64,000 nucleotides of DNA from Rhyacophila brunnea. Taxonomy: Eukaryota; Arthropoda; Insecta; Trichoptera; Rhyacophilidae. The stretch spans positions 372,001 to 436,000 of the forward strand of contig JAGYXB010001006.1 in assembly GCA_022495005.1 (NCBI GenBank). The letters run 5' to 3'. Shown here piece by piece: positions 48,022-60,774 of the stretch. The position numbers and the translations under genes are program-made. The notes beneath the pieces are model-generated. The model worked only from the letters and a program-made list of their open reading frames with translations. It was not told the origin of the DNA and made no database searches. Every line of letters begins with the position of its first letter. The stretch's first letter is position 1.

Positions 48022-49090
48022 ATAAAAAAGGAAAACAAATTTTCTTTAATGATACACTCAACTTGAGTTAATGCTTTGGACGGATTTAATTTTAAAAGAG
48101 AATGGGAATAAACTTGATATAATATGAGTATTTTACTAAGTACCTATAACATGAGTTATATTATATTATGTGTATATTATATTATTCATTTAAAATATTT
48201 TTTTCGAGTGTCAAAATGAATAATAAACAAATCTTTTGATTTAATAAAGATAAAAAATAGATGTTTGCCTAAAAATTAAAATAATTATAATCGTTAGGTA
48301 ATTATGTATAGCCAATTTGGTAGGCATTTTACTTAAATAAAGAAAATACTTCATTTGGTTATAAACTGCCTTCTTCTACGATTTAATATTTTATTTACAT
48401 ACATTTTATTCAGATACATAGTGTTTTAAACTGAAAACTTTCTTAAAAAATAAACCAAGTAAGATGTACCTAATGAAACAATGCGGTATATATTTTTTAT
48501 ATTTTATAGCTTTTCATAAATGATTAACAGTGTTATAATACACCTATACGAGTGGGTATAATAAAATAATATGTCATGTCATTTCAGATATATTAATATG
48601 TATTTACCTACAATAATTTTTTATCACATTGTTTTATTCTAATTTGTATATGTATTAAGTATTTAAAATTAATACTGAATGATGACAAGATTTTTAAAAC
48701 AATTCAATATAGATTGGGTAATAATATTTCACCCTTATGTAATAGTAAAATCACTGCCATTTAATAGAAAGACACACACCTACCAAAATTATTCCAATGC
48801 AAAGCAGTATCGACATTATGATCTTAAATGTCAATGCGGTAGCGTTAATAATTAAATAAATAACAATCTCCGTTATATGATAGTCAAAGACGAAAGCTCC
48901 TTGTAAATTTAAGAAGTTAAAATAATTAATTAATACTTAAACTTTAGATGTTTATAGCTCAGTCAATTACCATCAAATCGTTTTTGTATATCACAATGTT
49001 TCTGAGATAATGTAACCAGCAAATATAAATATAGTACTACATACCTAGTTGAAGCTAACATATTATATTCATTGTGAATATTATGTATTT
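48022..49090. other. AT-rich, possibly intronic
   Basis: No gene or repeat recognised. It would be the intron upstream of the candidate exon if that exon is real. Confidence 0.4.
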
Positions 49091-49099
49091 TACAACGTT

Positions 49100-49512
49100 T
49101 TTCTTAGCTCGTATTATTATTTGTCCGGTAGTTCCTTGTCCGGAACAAATCTTGCAATCGATTTTTAACTAACTTCATGACTAGCTAGATATTTGAAACT
49201 TTTGGAATACATCAAAACACGATGCCAATGCATTTTTTAATACGTTTAGCCATCTTTAAGTAGAATTGAATTCATTTTCAGTTAATTCTGTTTTGTATGA
49301 AAAGTTATTTCGACACCATTATTGGTTGCTAGGGATCTGGGGTCCTAGCAACTAAATTATTAATATATACGTACGTTACTATGGAAATCAATATGACATG
49401 TCAAAATGACATTTCAGTATTATTTCTATCAAGTACAATTTTTTCTGATCATTTAAGCTAGTCAAGTCAAGTTTATATGATTCAACAGAAAATTTAAAAT
49501 GTTGTGTATACA
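49100..49512 (-). mobile_element. Short repeat, family C, copy 1
   Basis: Shares 'cttgcaatcgatttttaac', 'gatgccaatgcatt', 'tagccatctttaa', 'cagttaattctgttttgtat' and 'taatatatacgta' with inverted copies at 53271-53680 and 61490-61952. About 410 bp, non-coding. Ends 'acaacgtttttcttagctcg' and, at the other end, 'tttaaattttctgtt' look like imperfect inverted repeats. Confidence 0.75.
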
Positions 49513-50384
49513 AAGTTCTTTTTATCTTGTAATTATTTCAATATAACATATTTCAGAACAGTGTACAGCTAAATAAGTCTTATCTAAGACTATGAGCCAA
49601 GTATCATTCGACGCTATATCTAGACATTTGTTGATGTATATTTCTATCAAAACTTGCTGATTTTTTAACATAAAATTTAACTGGTACGAGGGTACGAGAT
49701 AAGGCGAAATGTAGGTACACAAGAAAAGAATTTCCAACATTGGCAACATGTATCTCCACCTAAACGCCTAGCGTGACGAAATTGCAAGAATGGCTACATA
49801 ACATATATTTATAGTACTAGAATAAGTATAAGCTTTAAGCATTTCCAGCGATAAGCTTTCTTCCGCCATATTTACGGTCTTACTTCAGACACTTGACCTA
49901 TTTTGTCTTTACGTTATCATCATTGGTGTAACTTACGATATTTAACTAAGAGGACCCTATTTGAAATAACTTTTGCCAAAAAGTGGCATTCTTCGCTGTC
50001 TTATACAGTAGCTAATACAACTAAAAGTATATTATTAATATTTTACATTACTTATTCAAAAACTGAGATGAAAAATGCGCACAAGTTTTAGCGCAGGTCA
50101 ATGATAGATGGAAAAAAACATAAATTTACTTATAATAATTATCGTCAGATTTAATTGATATTCAACTTAGACAATATAATATATTATTATATTGTATGGT
50201 GCTGCAGACTATATTTATGTGAAACTAGATATTTTTTTAAATACCAAGATTGGCGGCAACATTTTAATTTTCCCATCAGCTGATTTGATTAATGTTCAGT
50301 TTAGGTACGTATTTTATGCTAGTAAAAACTAATTATAAGTTAATCTTAATATTTACATAACCTACTAAAATTTTGCATTCTCAA

Positions 50385-51125
50385 TTAAATTCGTTAATTA
50401 TTCGTTGAATAATAAAAAATAGTTTATTAAATTATTAGTAAGTACAAGTACGTTACGACTAAGCTTTGGAGAGATCCTGCTGTCTGCTATGAGTCAAGGT
50501 AAATACATATGTACTCGTATCTCGATTCAAACCACAAAATCCGATTACCAATATTAACACAATTTGTTAAGGTTATACCACAGTTGAGGCATGGTCTAAA
50601 AATATCGTGGCTAGGCGATGCGCGGATTGCGGGTCGCGGGTGCAAATGACGCAAGCCGAACGAAATATAATTTGTCATATTGACTTATATAAATCCAACA
50701 TGCGTCCATTTAATGTTCTGTTTATTGTTCTATTAGTAACAATAATAATATATTCATTGACATGTTTTCTTTTTCAAGTAAATGGGTAACGTTTTTAGTC
50801 ATCTTTACTAGATTTAAGAATTAATACGCCCGTCGCCATCACGAAACAAATTGATGTATTCATACCTCGACGTTCGATCTCCGAGTGCCAGCGAGTCCAA
50901 AATTTCGTCGCGCCTATAGTTGAAAATTATTTGCCGTTTCACTGAAGTATCGCCTTAAGCGCTTCAATTGTACGAATACCAATTAATTTCATTGAATTAG
51001 GTAGGACACAGGTAACTTAATTGGTAAAGCACATTGATTAAAATATAATTGAGGCAAGTTCGAGTCCTACTCAGCGTCGTATATTTTTAAAAGACTTTTT
51101 CTAGTAAGTATATTAATAATATCTA
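50385..51125 (+). repeat. SINE family B, copy 5, split by MITE F
   Basis: The left part (50390-50566: 'attcgttgaataataaaa', 'tagtttattaaattattag', 'caaaatccgattacca') and right part (50959-51120: 'gtaacttaattggtaaagca', 'gcaagttcgagtcctactca', 'gactttttctagt') match successive parts of the uninterrupted copy at 26335-26690. The MITE at 50571-50954 sits between them. Confidence 0.6.
50571..50954 (+). mobile_element. TTAA-flanked MITE, family F, copy 2
   Basis: 384 bp, flanked by TTAA at 50567-50570 and 50955-50958. Shares nearly all of its length with 10331-10702, for example 'gttgaggcatggtctaaaaa', 'gccgaacgaaatataatttg' and 'tttgccgtttcactgaagta'. The main differences are small insertions near 50628-50642 and 50679-50695. 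No coding. Confidence 0.82.
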
Positions 51126-52436
51126 AGGTGCTTTTATTTATTTTTATGTAGGTATTGTAAAATAATGGCTTCATTTCAACGCAATAAAATACAGCAAACG
51201 ATTGAGCGAATGGGTGGATTTTATGTATCTATTCAAAAGCTGAATTTATCATAATATTAAACATTAAACTATAAATATTAAACACGGTTACATAAAACAT
51301 CACTGTTGAATGGGTGGCGAAGCATTACCGCTCGGTAGCAAAATTACTAGATTACATTCATAGTTCATAATACATCAATGATTGCATAAGTTAAATATTG
51401 AATTTTACGTTCTGGGTAGATTAAGATCGATTTGGCGCGCTTACTCCTAGTCTCTTTTCAGCTGTCTTTACTAAAAGGTCTTCTTTACAGGTAGCAATCT
51501 TGCGACCAGGGAGATAACAATGCCTCTATTGATATTTTTTTGATTTTTTACCCCAGAAAACGCGGGAATTTTTAATTAAATTAAACTTGGTCTATTTAGA
51601 TCAAACACTTATCTAGTTAGACCGTAATAATGCATTGGAATATCATAATGGTAACGTTATATTTAATATTATATCTTTATGCCTATACCCTGTTTATGTG
51701 CGTTACTGAGACTTAGATACGAGCTTTCTGTTTTGCTTACGTTTCCATGCCGTTTAATTCGAATTCAGTCGGTCGAATATAAAACCTATTTACTTGAGTA
51801 TCAAATGAAACACATTCAAGTAGGTATAGAATTTGTATATCAAAGGAGGCCGTTAGAAATGAAAGCCTAAGTGTTTTCCGAAAATATTAGCTTATTATAC
51901 TTGAATACATTGTTAGTCTTCAATAAATATACGAAAAAATGTACTTGAAAACATCGCGTCTTATAAGATAACATTTCAATTTAGCTTTTATTAGACGAAG
52001 ATTCTTGGAAGACGTATTTAATAAAAAATATTGGTCCGTCATAACATTTGGTAAGTAAACGTAAAGCTTTTTTAAGTTATAAAAAAACTACCCATAAATT
52101 TAATATCGTACGTATTATCCACTATATTAATTTCAAGAATTAAACCGAAATGGATTTCTAATGCCATCGTCTTAAAACTTAGAGCTAAAATTTGATAATA
52201 TTTAGTAATAATTTAAAGTTAACATTTCTGTACATATTTGATTATCTCTAAGATGTTAAATTACCTATACATGAATGTTAGGCCAGTGAGCCGTTCTAAG
52301 AAGGTCATCCAGTACTTTAGCGACTGATGATTTCAGGTAAAAGAGAAAGAGGGATAGGAGGATGATTAGATATTATTATTATCACTTACTGTTTACCAGT
52401 CAGTCAAAAATGTACTATATCGTTGTGTTTTAAAAC
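51126..52436. other. Gene-free AT-rich stretch
   Basis: No gene or bounded element recognised. Confidence 0.5.
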
Positions 52437-52940
52437 TGTAGCAATCATAACACTCAGCATCAAATGAGTGACATACTTTAATATGCATATTCTGTTGTCA
52501 AAACAAAACAATAGAGCGATAATGATTGCCAGCATTTCCTCAATCATAACTAGATCAGTAAGGTCTGTCATGATTTGTTATTGCGACACTATTGTTTGTT
52601 AAATATGTACTGCATTTGTATAAATTGAAAGGACAATGCATGAATCCTAACTCACTCATCAAGTCCGTCACGAGTCCTTCACTCGACGTAGTCAACCAAC
52701 GTTCCACTCGAGTCAAAATCAGTTCATAATATAATCAATCTCTCGATCACTATTTATCATTCCCACAAGTAAATCCATATCTGCGATTATAATCTCATGC
52801 TTTCATCTTTATTATTGTATTATTTCATTCTTTTATCGATCAGTAAACTTTACTCAAAACATCCAAGCAACCACGACTTTATCTCCTCCACTTCATATAC
52901 TGCCAAAATGGTGACCCCGACGTGATAACGACGTAAAGCC
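52437..52940 (+). mobile_element. BEL-like LTR, copy 3, with primer-binding leader
   Basis: The LTR begins TGTAGCAATCATAAC and ends near 52915 ('tatactgcca'). It is followed by 'aaatggtgaccccgacgtga', the leader typical of BEL/Pao elements directly after the 5' LTR, where reverse transcription is primed. A TATA-like 'ttgtataaattgaaagg' precedes the likely transcription start. About 70 bp of leader remain, then homology stops. No gag or pol remains. This copy gives the family and orientation of the LTRs at 5310 and 18900. Confidence 0.72.
52918..52936 (+). promoter_or_regulatory. Probable retroelement primer-binding site region
   Basis: TGGTGACCCCGACGTGAT follows the LTR end by a few bases. 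Position and sequence are those of BEL/Pao primer-binding leaders. The priming tRNA was not determined. Confidence 0.6.
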
Positions 52941-53270
52941 AAACAAAAAATACTTCTCCGCTTCACCTCTAACTACAATAACAATATTATTTAAAAATAA
53001 TTAATAACATAATGACCTAACACTGTGATGTTCTTTAAATTTAGTCTCAGATTTATTTTTATAATTTAAAATATCTTTCCCGTAAATTGTGATACAATTA
53101 TTAAATGCGTGATTGTAATTGTTTTGCCCGTGTTTCATTATTAGGAATAAATAAAAAAAATAAACTTGAGGAAATAAAAGGAGAGAAAAAAACTATATAA
53201 TATAATATAGTCATTGAGGGCTCGTGTACTTGGTGGAATTAACTAACCTAGTAATAAATAATTGCAAGAT

Positions 53271-53680
53271 AAAAAGAATTTTTTATATTCAACGTTTCTA
53301 AATTATCTGTTGAACCATATAAACTTGACTTAATTGCTTAAACGATCAAAAAAATTTGTACTTGACAATAATATGTCATATTGATTTTCATAGTAACGCA
53401 CGTATATATTAATAATTTAGTTGCTAGGACCCCAGACCCCTACCAACCAATAATGGTGTCGAAATAACTTTTCATACAAAACAGAATTAACTGAAAATGA
53501 ATTCAATTCTACTTAAAGATGGCTAAAAATGCATTGCCATCGTGTTCTGATATATTCTAAAAGTTTCAAATGTCTAGCTAGTCGGGAAGTTACTTAAAAA
53601 TCGATTGCAAGATTTGTACCGGACAAAGAACCACCGGAAAAATAAGAATATGAGCTAATAAAAATGTTGTAATTAAAGTA
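53271..53680 (+). mobile_element. Short repeat, family C, copy 2
   Basis: From 'ttctaaattatctgttgaac' to 'gagctaataaaaatgttgta', colinear with copy 3 and inverse to copy 1. Central 'gttgctaggacc' and 'ccaaccaataatggtgtcga' are shared with copy 1. Non-coding. Confidence 0.75.
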
Positions 53681-53689
53681 GAAAATGGG

Positions 53690-55015
53690 GAAAACGTTAG
53701 ATTATTATTCCAACAATTGCAACCCACCGCTTGTTTATGAGTAAACTATTATTTCTATCGAAGAACAAAAAAATCGATGAATACATCGAAATGTTGTTCT
53801 TTTGAAAGAGAATGCAGTAAATTTTGTTTTTCTAATTTTAGTTCAGTTATCAAATTAATATTCAGAGGACTTTTAAAAGTCATGTCAAATGTAAAATATT
53901 TTTTTTGCTTCGAAATACTAAAATATAATTGTTTATTCTGTACACCCACAATAAATAAATAATATTATTGAACTATCTATAGATGAACATTTTTTTATTA
54001 ACTCACAAATTAGATTGCTGGAACATTAGTTACCCAGTGTTTTCGTATCGTATAAATTTAGGATACTTACTAGCTTCATGTCTAATTTTTGTATAATATG
54101 CATTACATGTTTATTAAATTTGCCATTTAAAAGAGAAATAATTACTTTTTGTGACTAATATGTTATGATTATTTGAATATAGATCTTTTTTCCAGTAGTA
54201 AACAGCCGTTTATAAAAATCTATTAAATAAATAATACTAAAAATAGGTAAATAATAAAATTCATTAGGTAAATATAAGTTTTTGCTTTACATTTTAATCT
54301 CTTTTAAGCTCTAGCTGATTTTATACATATTGATTAAAATAATTTATAACACACACATTAAACGTAATCAGAACGACTTGGCATGTTTATGTTCTGAACG
54401 TCAACATGCAATCTTAAGACACTTTGGCAGGAAGAAACATATTCAATTACTTTATATTTTTAATGCAGCATGAAAATATACGAAGTAAAGAAAGCATTAA
54501 TCTCCTGCAGATTTAACGTATTATGACTTTTAGATGCGTCGTAAAGTTCGAAGCAAGTTTATTACCTCTCACATGAGATTAAACTCTCATATTATCAAGC
54601 ATTTTTCTATGTGTACTTTTCATTATTATGGTTATGACAGAGAAACCCTAACAAAGAAATAAGTATAGTGAAAGTATTATAATATAGTATAAAAATAAAT
54701 TTTCATAAAAGAATTTGACGACATCTTCTAGTCAGTTAATCAGTCGCTACCAGTTTTCAATCTTTCAAAAAATAATGAGTACGAATTACAATACTAAAAT
54801 TACTTTTTATTTGGTGGAAGACGATCATAAATAATTATACTCTGGAAATAACAAAAAGTGTAATTAATTTGGAATTTTGTATTATATTTTTGCAAAGCAA
54901 TTTATTTTTTTATATTTGTGAAAAATCTGTTTGTAGCTGATTAGCAATTTGGTATTCAGTTAATTTTGATCAAAAATTTATTGCTATTATATTTTTTATA
55001 ATTAATTATAAGTCC
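53690..55015. other. Gene-free AT-rich stretch
   Basis: No gene recognised. Overlapping roughly 60-codon frames on both strands at 53755-53962 are AT-rich shadows of each other. Confidence 0.45.
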
Positions 55016-55345
55016 ATGATGGCTTAGCGGTACTATGTCCGTGTATAATGCCGTGGGTTCCGAGTTAGAATCTCAGGTCTGGAAAATTCACAAGTTGTTC
55101 TGCCAATATATGTTTGAATCCAGAGTATGTACCTACTAAATATGTTGCGCTATATAATATTTAGAGCTAATTTTATTATTCACCAATGATGAGCGAGCAG
55201 TAACGTTTTTTCAGAATTGAGCAAGTGGCTAACATCCGTTTCCTGTAAAAAGAAATATCTGGTAATTAAACTTCCACTCTGTGGAGGCTCATATGTTCGT
55301 CTTAGGATCGAACATGGTGATGTAATGTTGTAATCTTTTGTCACA
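55016..55345 (+). repeat. tRNA-derived SINE, family A, copy 3
   Basis: Head first on the plus strand: 'atgatggcttagcggtacta' (A-box-like) and 'ggttccgagttagaatctca' (decayed B box). The body is inverse to 58155-58330: 'gagcaagtggctaacatccg', 'cttccactctgtggaggctc', 'gatcgaacatggt'. It has a 60-bp insertion between head and body (about 55130-55185). Confidence 0.7.
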
Positions 55346-55403
55346 TAATATTTATTTTATTTTAATTAATTTCATAAAATTTAAGTTATTATTACGGTGC
55401 CTA

Positions 55404-55833
55404 ATACCCCGTTTACACGTGCATAGTTACATGTGGATATACTGTACACAGTAAGAAAATGTATGGGGAAACATTTATTATCCTGCAGTTTACAAGATTG
55501 CGTGCATGAATCAAACAAGTTTGGAAGGTTCTGAATTGCTCTGATTTTTTATGCGCAAGTAAGATCTGCGCCTGCACAGTATAATGATAATGGCGAACCT
55601 GCCGGTAAAAAAACGAACTACTCATTTTGAGTTAACCGATTTGCAATACGGTAAATTTCGGTACATCTTGTCATAATAGTAGGTACTATAAAATGACAAC
55701 ATCGCGTCTCGCTTACTCCTCAAGAATGAGATTGGAGAGACAGTCAGCACTTTTACGTGTTTAACAGTTATTGTCACGATATTTTAAAAGAAGCACTATT
55801 GCCGACAGTAATTCCATGCACGTGTACAGGCAT
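55404..55833 (+). mobile_element. MITE, family D, copy 3 (best ends)
   Basis: Left end 'gtttacacgtgcata' and right end 'atgcacgtgtacaggc' are inverted repeats around ACACGTGCAT. Interior blocks are shared with 43590-43960 and 47060-47440, including 'atctgcgcctgcacagtata' and 'gaatgagattgg'. About 430 bp, no coding. Superfamily not determined. Confidence 0.7.
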
Positions 55834-56877
55834 ACTTTTGACTATTCTAAATTGTAAAGTTCCACAAATAATTTCAATTAAGAATTAATAATAGGGATAA
55901 AATGCTTATTATTCTTACTTAAATTACTACGCCGGTTGTATTAAGCGACAAAAGGTAATGATCTGATATTATAATATCATGTAAATTGACACATTTTTTA
56001 TTACTTCGGAAATTTGTTCAGAACATATTAAATATACTTAATGTGAATAATCGCATTTTTAAAAGGCCACTCTATTTAATAATATATAAAATAATATGTT
56101 TTTATATACCTAGTAAATAATCTTAAGTACACTTCAGGGTGCCAATATAAGAAAAAAGACGCTCCCGGCACAGGGGCGGACTCGGCAATAAACCGAGGAG
56201 AAGACAATAAAGTTTCCATTAGTGGTATATTTTTATAACTGGCATTTTGTCATTTTATTATTCGGCGAGGTGATGATAAAAAAGTTATGTCGCCGAGCGA
56301 AGACCGCTCATGCTGGAGTACGAGGATTTGAGGAACGTAAATAAAAACAGGATGCTATTACCAGAAAATGCTACTTTAAATATTTTAAATCAAATAGTAC
56401 AAAATATTTTAAAACTCAATTCATTTAAAAAAATATATACATTTATCCACATATTTAAGTAAATAATGATATATTTTTTTTACTAAGCCTACTGTAACCA
56501 TTTATAATGTCAGGTTACCATTGTAGGGGTGACACAAGATCTAGCAGAAGTGTTTTTTAAGGAATGGTTAGAAATATTTAAAGACATAATTAACTAAGTA
56601 GGTATGTGATTATCATATTATTATTTGAATACATAATTTGCATTATACGTTAAACATTACAAATATTGTTCGTTATAATTTTACAAAACGTTGGTAAAGT
56701 ATACACGGGAAATCAATGTCCCGCAGTAAAATAGGTTAAGTATATTTTTTTTATATTTTTTCAATGAATTCTCATTACGTAGACTATCTTCCAATCTATC
56801 ACGGCTAGTTCTCGGTGCCAGCGTCATTAAAAACGATAGTCTATATTTATATTTTTTCACATTATTGAAAGGAATCA
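55834..56877. other. Gene-free stretch with small GC-richer patches
   Basis: 56158-56210 and 56262-56340 are GC-richer. In the second, a plus frame reads M-I-K-K-L-C-R-R-A-K-T-A-H-A-G-V and then stops. No good splice acceptor precedes it, so I do not call an exon. Confidence 0.35.
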
Positions 56878-57254
56878 TATCGACCGTAGAAAAGAAAAAG
56901 GACGTAACCCTAAGCTTTTACAAAATAGGTTTTATTAAATATTTCCGTAATACACGACTAAATATACATTGTGTCCAAAGGATATAAGCTGAAAATGCCG
57001 TTCTAAATTTAGTTTGTGATTTAAAAAAAAAGAAGGAAATTAAGTGGAAAAAACGACTTAACCGTCATTTTGGTTGGTTTTCCATTAATTAATTCAATTG
57101 ATATCATATTAGGAATATAAAAACTAAGTTATTAATTATCATGCACTTTACGGATATGTCTATTTAGTATTTTATCTTTGACCGAAAACCATTCTGTGCC
57201 TCCTGTAAAATTTGATTTAATAGATTACATCCTTTTTCCTTTCTACAGTCGATA
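56878..57254 (-). mobile_element. TA-flanked MITE, family E, copy 2
   Basis: 377 bp; ends TATCGACCGTAGAAAAGAAA and, inverted at the right, TATCGACTGTAGAAAGGAAA. These inverted ends are cleaner than in the 12108 copy. It lies in the opposite orientation to that copy and shares its interior. TA is at each outer edge. No coding. Confidence 0.85.
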
Positions 57255-57560
57255 TTTTGAACTCTATAGTTAAAATTAAACTAAACCTGTTTGACACAAA
57301 TGATTTTTCCAACGAAAATAATGTATAGAATTATAAATCACACAGACATATTAGCATGGTGGTGACACTACTAAATATGTTAATATACTTGTCTTAATAA
57401 ATTGTGGATTGACTATTCACTCACAACAGTTATTTTTATGAAATGTTTTGATTGGTATGTTTTTTAAGTTTTCTAAATTATCTTAAATATGTGTATAAAT
57501 AAATAAAAATAACATAATCAACTCATTGCATTAAGAAAATATCAATAAGCATTATTCACT
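57255..57560. other. Gene-free AT-rich stretch
   Basis: Nothing recognised. Confidence 0.5.
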
Positions 57561-57985
57561 ATATTATCGCCCGCACTGTATGGCTGTGAAATCTGGTAGA
57601 AACAAGAGAACTATCTAAGTAATCGAAAACAAAATTCTCCAAAGAATACTTGAACTGGTTAAAGAGAACTATAGATGGTGCATCCGTATAAATGCTGAGT
57701 TCTACGAACAATTTTAGCTAAATATAGTGAATGTCTTGAAGGCGCGAAGACTCAGATGGGGCGTTGTTAGATCAATGGGTTTAGGGTTTTCCATAAAGTT
57801 TATGAAGGTACTCCTGTAGACACTCGATCACTTGGCCGCCCTCAGAGTAGATGGGCGAATAACGTCAAGAGAGACGCAGAGAGCGTGGGTGTAACCGACT
57901 GGAGAAAGAGAGATTAGGATAGAGGTACCTGGAAAACAGTTGTGCAGACGGCTATGGATCTGAATGTTCTGTAGTGCTAGTTTAA
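57561..57985 (+). pseudogene. Decayed LINE reverse-transcriptase C-terminus
   Basis: The plus strand keeps pieces of the post-RT region seen in many insect LINEs: A-L-Y-G-C-E-I-W near 57570, L-K-A-R-R-L-R-W-G near 57735, then G-R-P-x-S-R-W-A-like and D-R-G-T-W-K-T-V-V-Q-T-A-M-D-L near 57918-57965. Several stops and frame changes are present. No catalytic motif and no poly(A) tail are seen. It is a different family from the remnant at 43979-44545. Confidence 0.75.
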
Positions 57986-58154
57986 GTAAGTGAGTACTAA
58001 TTATTACATATATTTAGTCAAAACGGAGGGTAGTTTTGCCTTACTTGTAGGACGTGAAAAATTACTAGTTTTTGATATTGACATACTTCCGCTGACAAAT
58101 AATTTCAAATAATTCGAGTTAACAGGTTTTATAATGCGGATAAATAATTCTTTC

Positions 58155-58402
58155 GACCATGTACGATCCAAATAGGATCATAATAATATGGGCCTATACA
58201 GGGTGGAGGTTTGTATTAACAGATTTTGTTTTTACGAGAAATGGATGTCAGCCACTTGCTCAACCTATTAAGTCCATACTCTGACTCATACACAAATTGA
58301 AAAACAATATTATGTGTAGGTACTTGCCAGACCCAGGATTCGAACTTGGGACCCAAGACGCTATGGGCCGACGCTTAAGCCGCGCGGCAATCGTGGCAGC
58401 GT
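58155..58402 (-). repeat. tRNA-derived SINE, family A, copy 4 (reference copy)
   Basis: The most complete copy: 'cgaccatgtacgatcc', 'gggtggaggtttgtatta', 'tcagccacttgctcaaccta', 'actctgactcatacacaaat', then a tRNA-like head at right ('aggattcgaacttgggaccc', 'gccgacgcttaagccgcgcg'). On the minus strand the head has an intact B box GGTCCCAAGTTCGAATCC. Non-coding. Confidence 0.8.
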
Positions 58403-60774
58403 AAATATACCTACATGTTATGCAAAATTACTTAATACAAACAATTAATTTTAAACCTGTCGTCATATTTACTTAAATACATTAATTAACAGTAGAATGT
58501 TCTCTTCAACATCTTTGGTAAACAATTCATGAAGATAATATTATTTTAGAATTAGATATCAGTTTAAGTTAATACACATATGTATAAACATGCTCATGCA
58601 TGTATTTGGTACGTACACAAAACCACCCCTTTGTTGCAACGAGAACAACGTATTTCTACTAATTTCTTCAAAAAACACTTAAATTCAATTATCAACCGTA
58701 AATAATGCAAGTGAAAATTTATGAACCATTTGTCTCCAAGAATGTTGTATAATTTACAATGACGCATGATTCAGTTTGAGCGTCATGCATTATCATAGGA
58801 GTTATGTTCAAAATGTAGTTATTTTGTATTAAAACTATTTCATATTATTATAGTATAAGACAATTATTTATTAACTCTTATAAATTAACAGTAGCACCTG
58901 TGAAAAAAAAACTAATTTGTCAGAATACCTTATCAACTGCAGAGAATTGCATGTTTTAAAATAAAATGTTAGTCACACAAAAAAACTATAAAGAATAATA
59001 CAGTTTGTTGCTGAAAGGTAGCACCATGAAATTAAGGTTTAAAGCATATAATATGTATACAATTATTACAACAAAATCTTGTGTCTTAACTTCATTAATG
59101 TACTTAAGGAAAGCTAAGACTTTTGTTAAGTTAATTGGTAAATAAACAAATATTGATAATGATAACCATGGCAGACGTAAATGTACACATAAGTTATTAA
59201 AACACAACACGTCATGTCTTAATAATTATTATTATCAGGATAGGTTTCAACCTCTTAAATGGAATATTTTCAAGAAAAAAAAAAAAAAAACTAAAATCGT
59301 TAACGGGTTTTTGTTAAGTTTAAAATCATGGCATTCTTGCTCTAATTCGGAAACAATACATACTATTAAAATTTAGCTGTGGTTCAGTTATGGGTACATC
59401 GGGCATGAGTTTTCACTAGAAATTTCATAAAAAAATAACCATCGCCAATAGATTATTCAATATTTATAAATAAACAAATATCCCGAAACTTAAACATTGG
59501 AATAGTACGCGTCGGTCGGCTTGCAGGTACCTATATAGCAAAAGGACGTTGAAGGGTTTAGCGGGGGCCGGGAGGTTGGGGCTTGATTCCGAAGGTGGCA
59601 ATTGGTGCGGAACCCCACCAGTATTCTACGAGTATAATTATTATAACATAATTTACGTGAAGAAAAAAAAATATTTCACGTGATACGCTCGATTAAGACC
59701 GGGTGTGGTGTGTGGCGGGTTTTGGTTTGGAGGGATTAACTTTAATGTTTGAATTTCTCTATCCATTGCATAACGTCATGATTCCGAATAACTATAGAAA
59801 CAGGCTGTACCTACTTAAGAATCTACCTTTTTTGGAATCATTACATAATTATTATTTTACTATGCTCTATTCTCTATCTATGATATATATCTCTGACAGG
59901 ACCTTTTGGTGGAAATTTACAAACAAATAATATATTATTATAAATTATACATAAGTGATTTACGTTTAGTCGAGTTAATGTTTCTCAAATATAGTAGGAT
60001 TAAACGTAAGATAATTTTGCCTAGTTGACATAAAGTTGTGATAATATCTCGTATAAACTAATTATTTTTATTGTGATTGGAGTGGAAATATTTCCTTATT
60101 AAACAATACGACAATATTTTAAATTCGGTAAAACCGTCATAGATAATTGTATCATTCGTTTAGTGACTTAAAAATGTCCGACAATTGGAACACAAGATCA
60201 TATTATTATTTCAAATAAATTATTGTGAACAAGTTTTGAAACTAAAGACTTATCAATCCCCAACCTGCGACCCGCTAACTAATTGTTCCGTTCGCGTGAA
60301 CAGACGTGGAGTATGCAGTACCACCCCCACTATGCACCGACCTTACCAGCCCCTCGTGTTTTTAAAACGAATACTTTTCGACCCCCCTTCCGATGCCATA
60401 TATCACCGAAAAAATAATTGGCTTTTATTATGTAAACTGAGAATAAAAATGAATTGAAAAAGGCGGTATCTCAAGTATAATTTTTGTATTTATATGCTTT
60501 CCGGTACCTATCTAAATACTAAATAGCGTCTAGCTATAGAAAAGTTTGACTACCTATGAAAGTATATATTTTTTAATTACTCCAAATCAATGATGTTGAA
60601 TAGGGCTTGTTTAAATGAAGGCCAACCAATAAATATATAAAAGTAGAGCTATAACAAAAAAAAAATTTATAGTAGGTTTACCGGTACTGCTCCAATTACA
60701 ATGTTAGCAAAATTATGATAGTATGTGGGACTTGATAAAATTAGTGCTGATATTAGTGTTATTTTAATTGACTC
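58403..60774. other. Gene-free stretch with G-rich tract
   Basis: No gene supported. 59558-59582 has G runs ('gcgggggccgggaggttggg') that could form a quadruplex. GC-richer patches at 59500-59620 and 60260-60400 have no supported frame. A 15-base A run lies near 59276-59290. Confidence 0.4.

Noticed and set aside
56262..56340. Possible small plus-strand exon
   Set aside because: Preceding sequence is purine-rich, so the acceptor is poor; ends in a stop after about 23 codons.
59558..59582. Possible G-quadruplex regulatory site
   Set aside because: Only one of the runs is long and one is just GG; no gene nearby to regulate.
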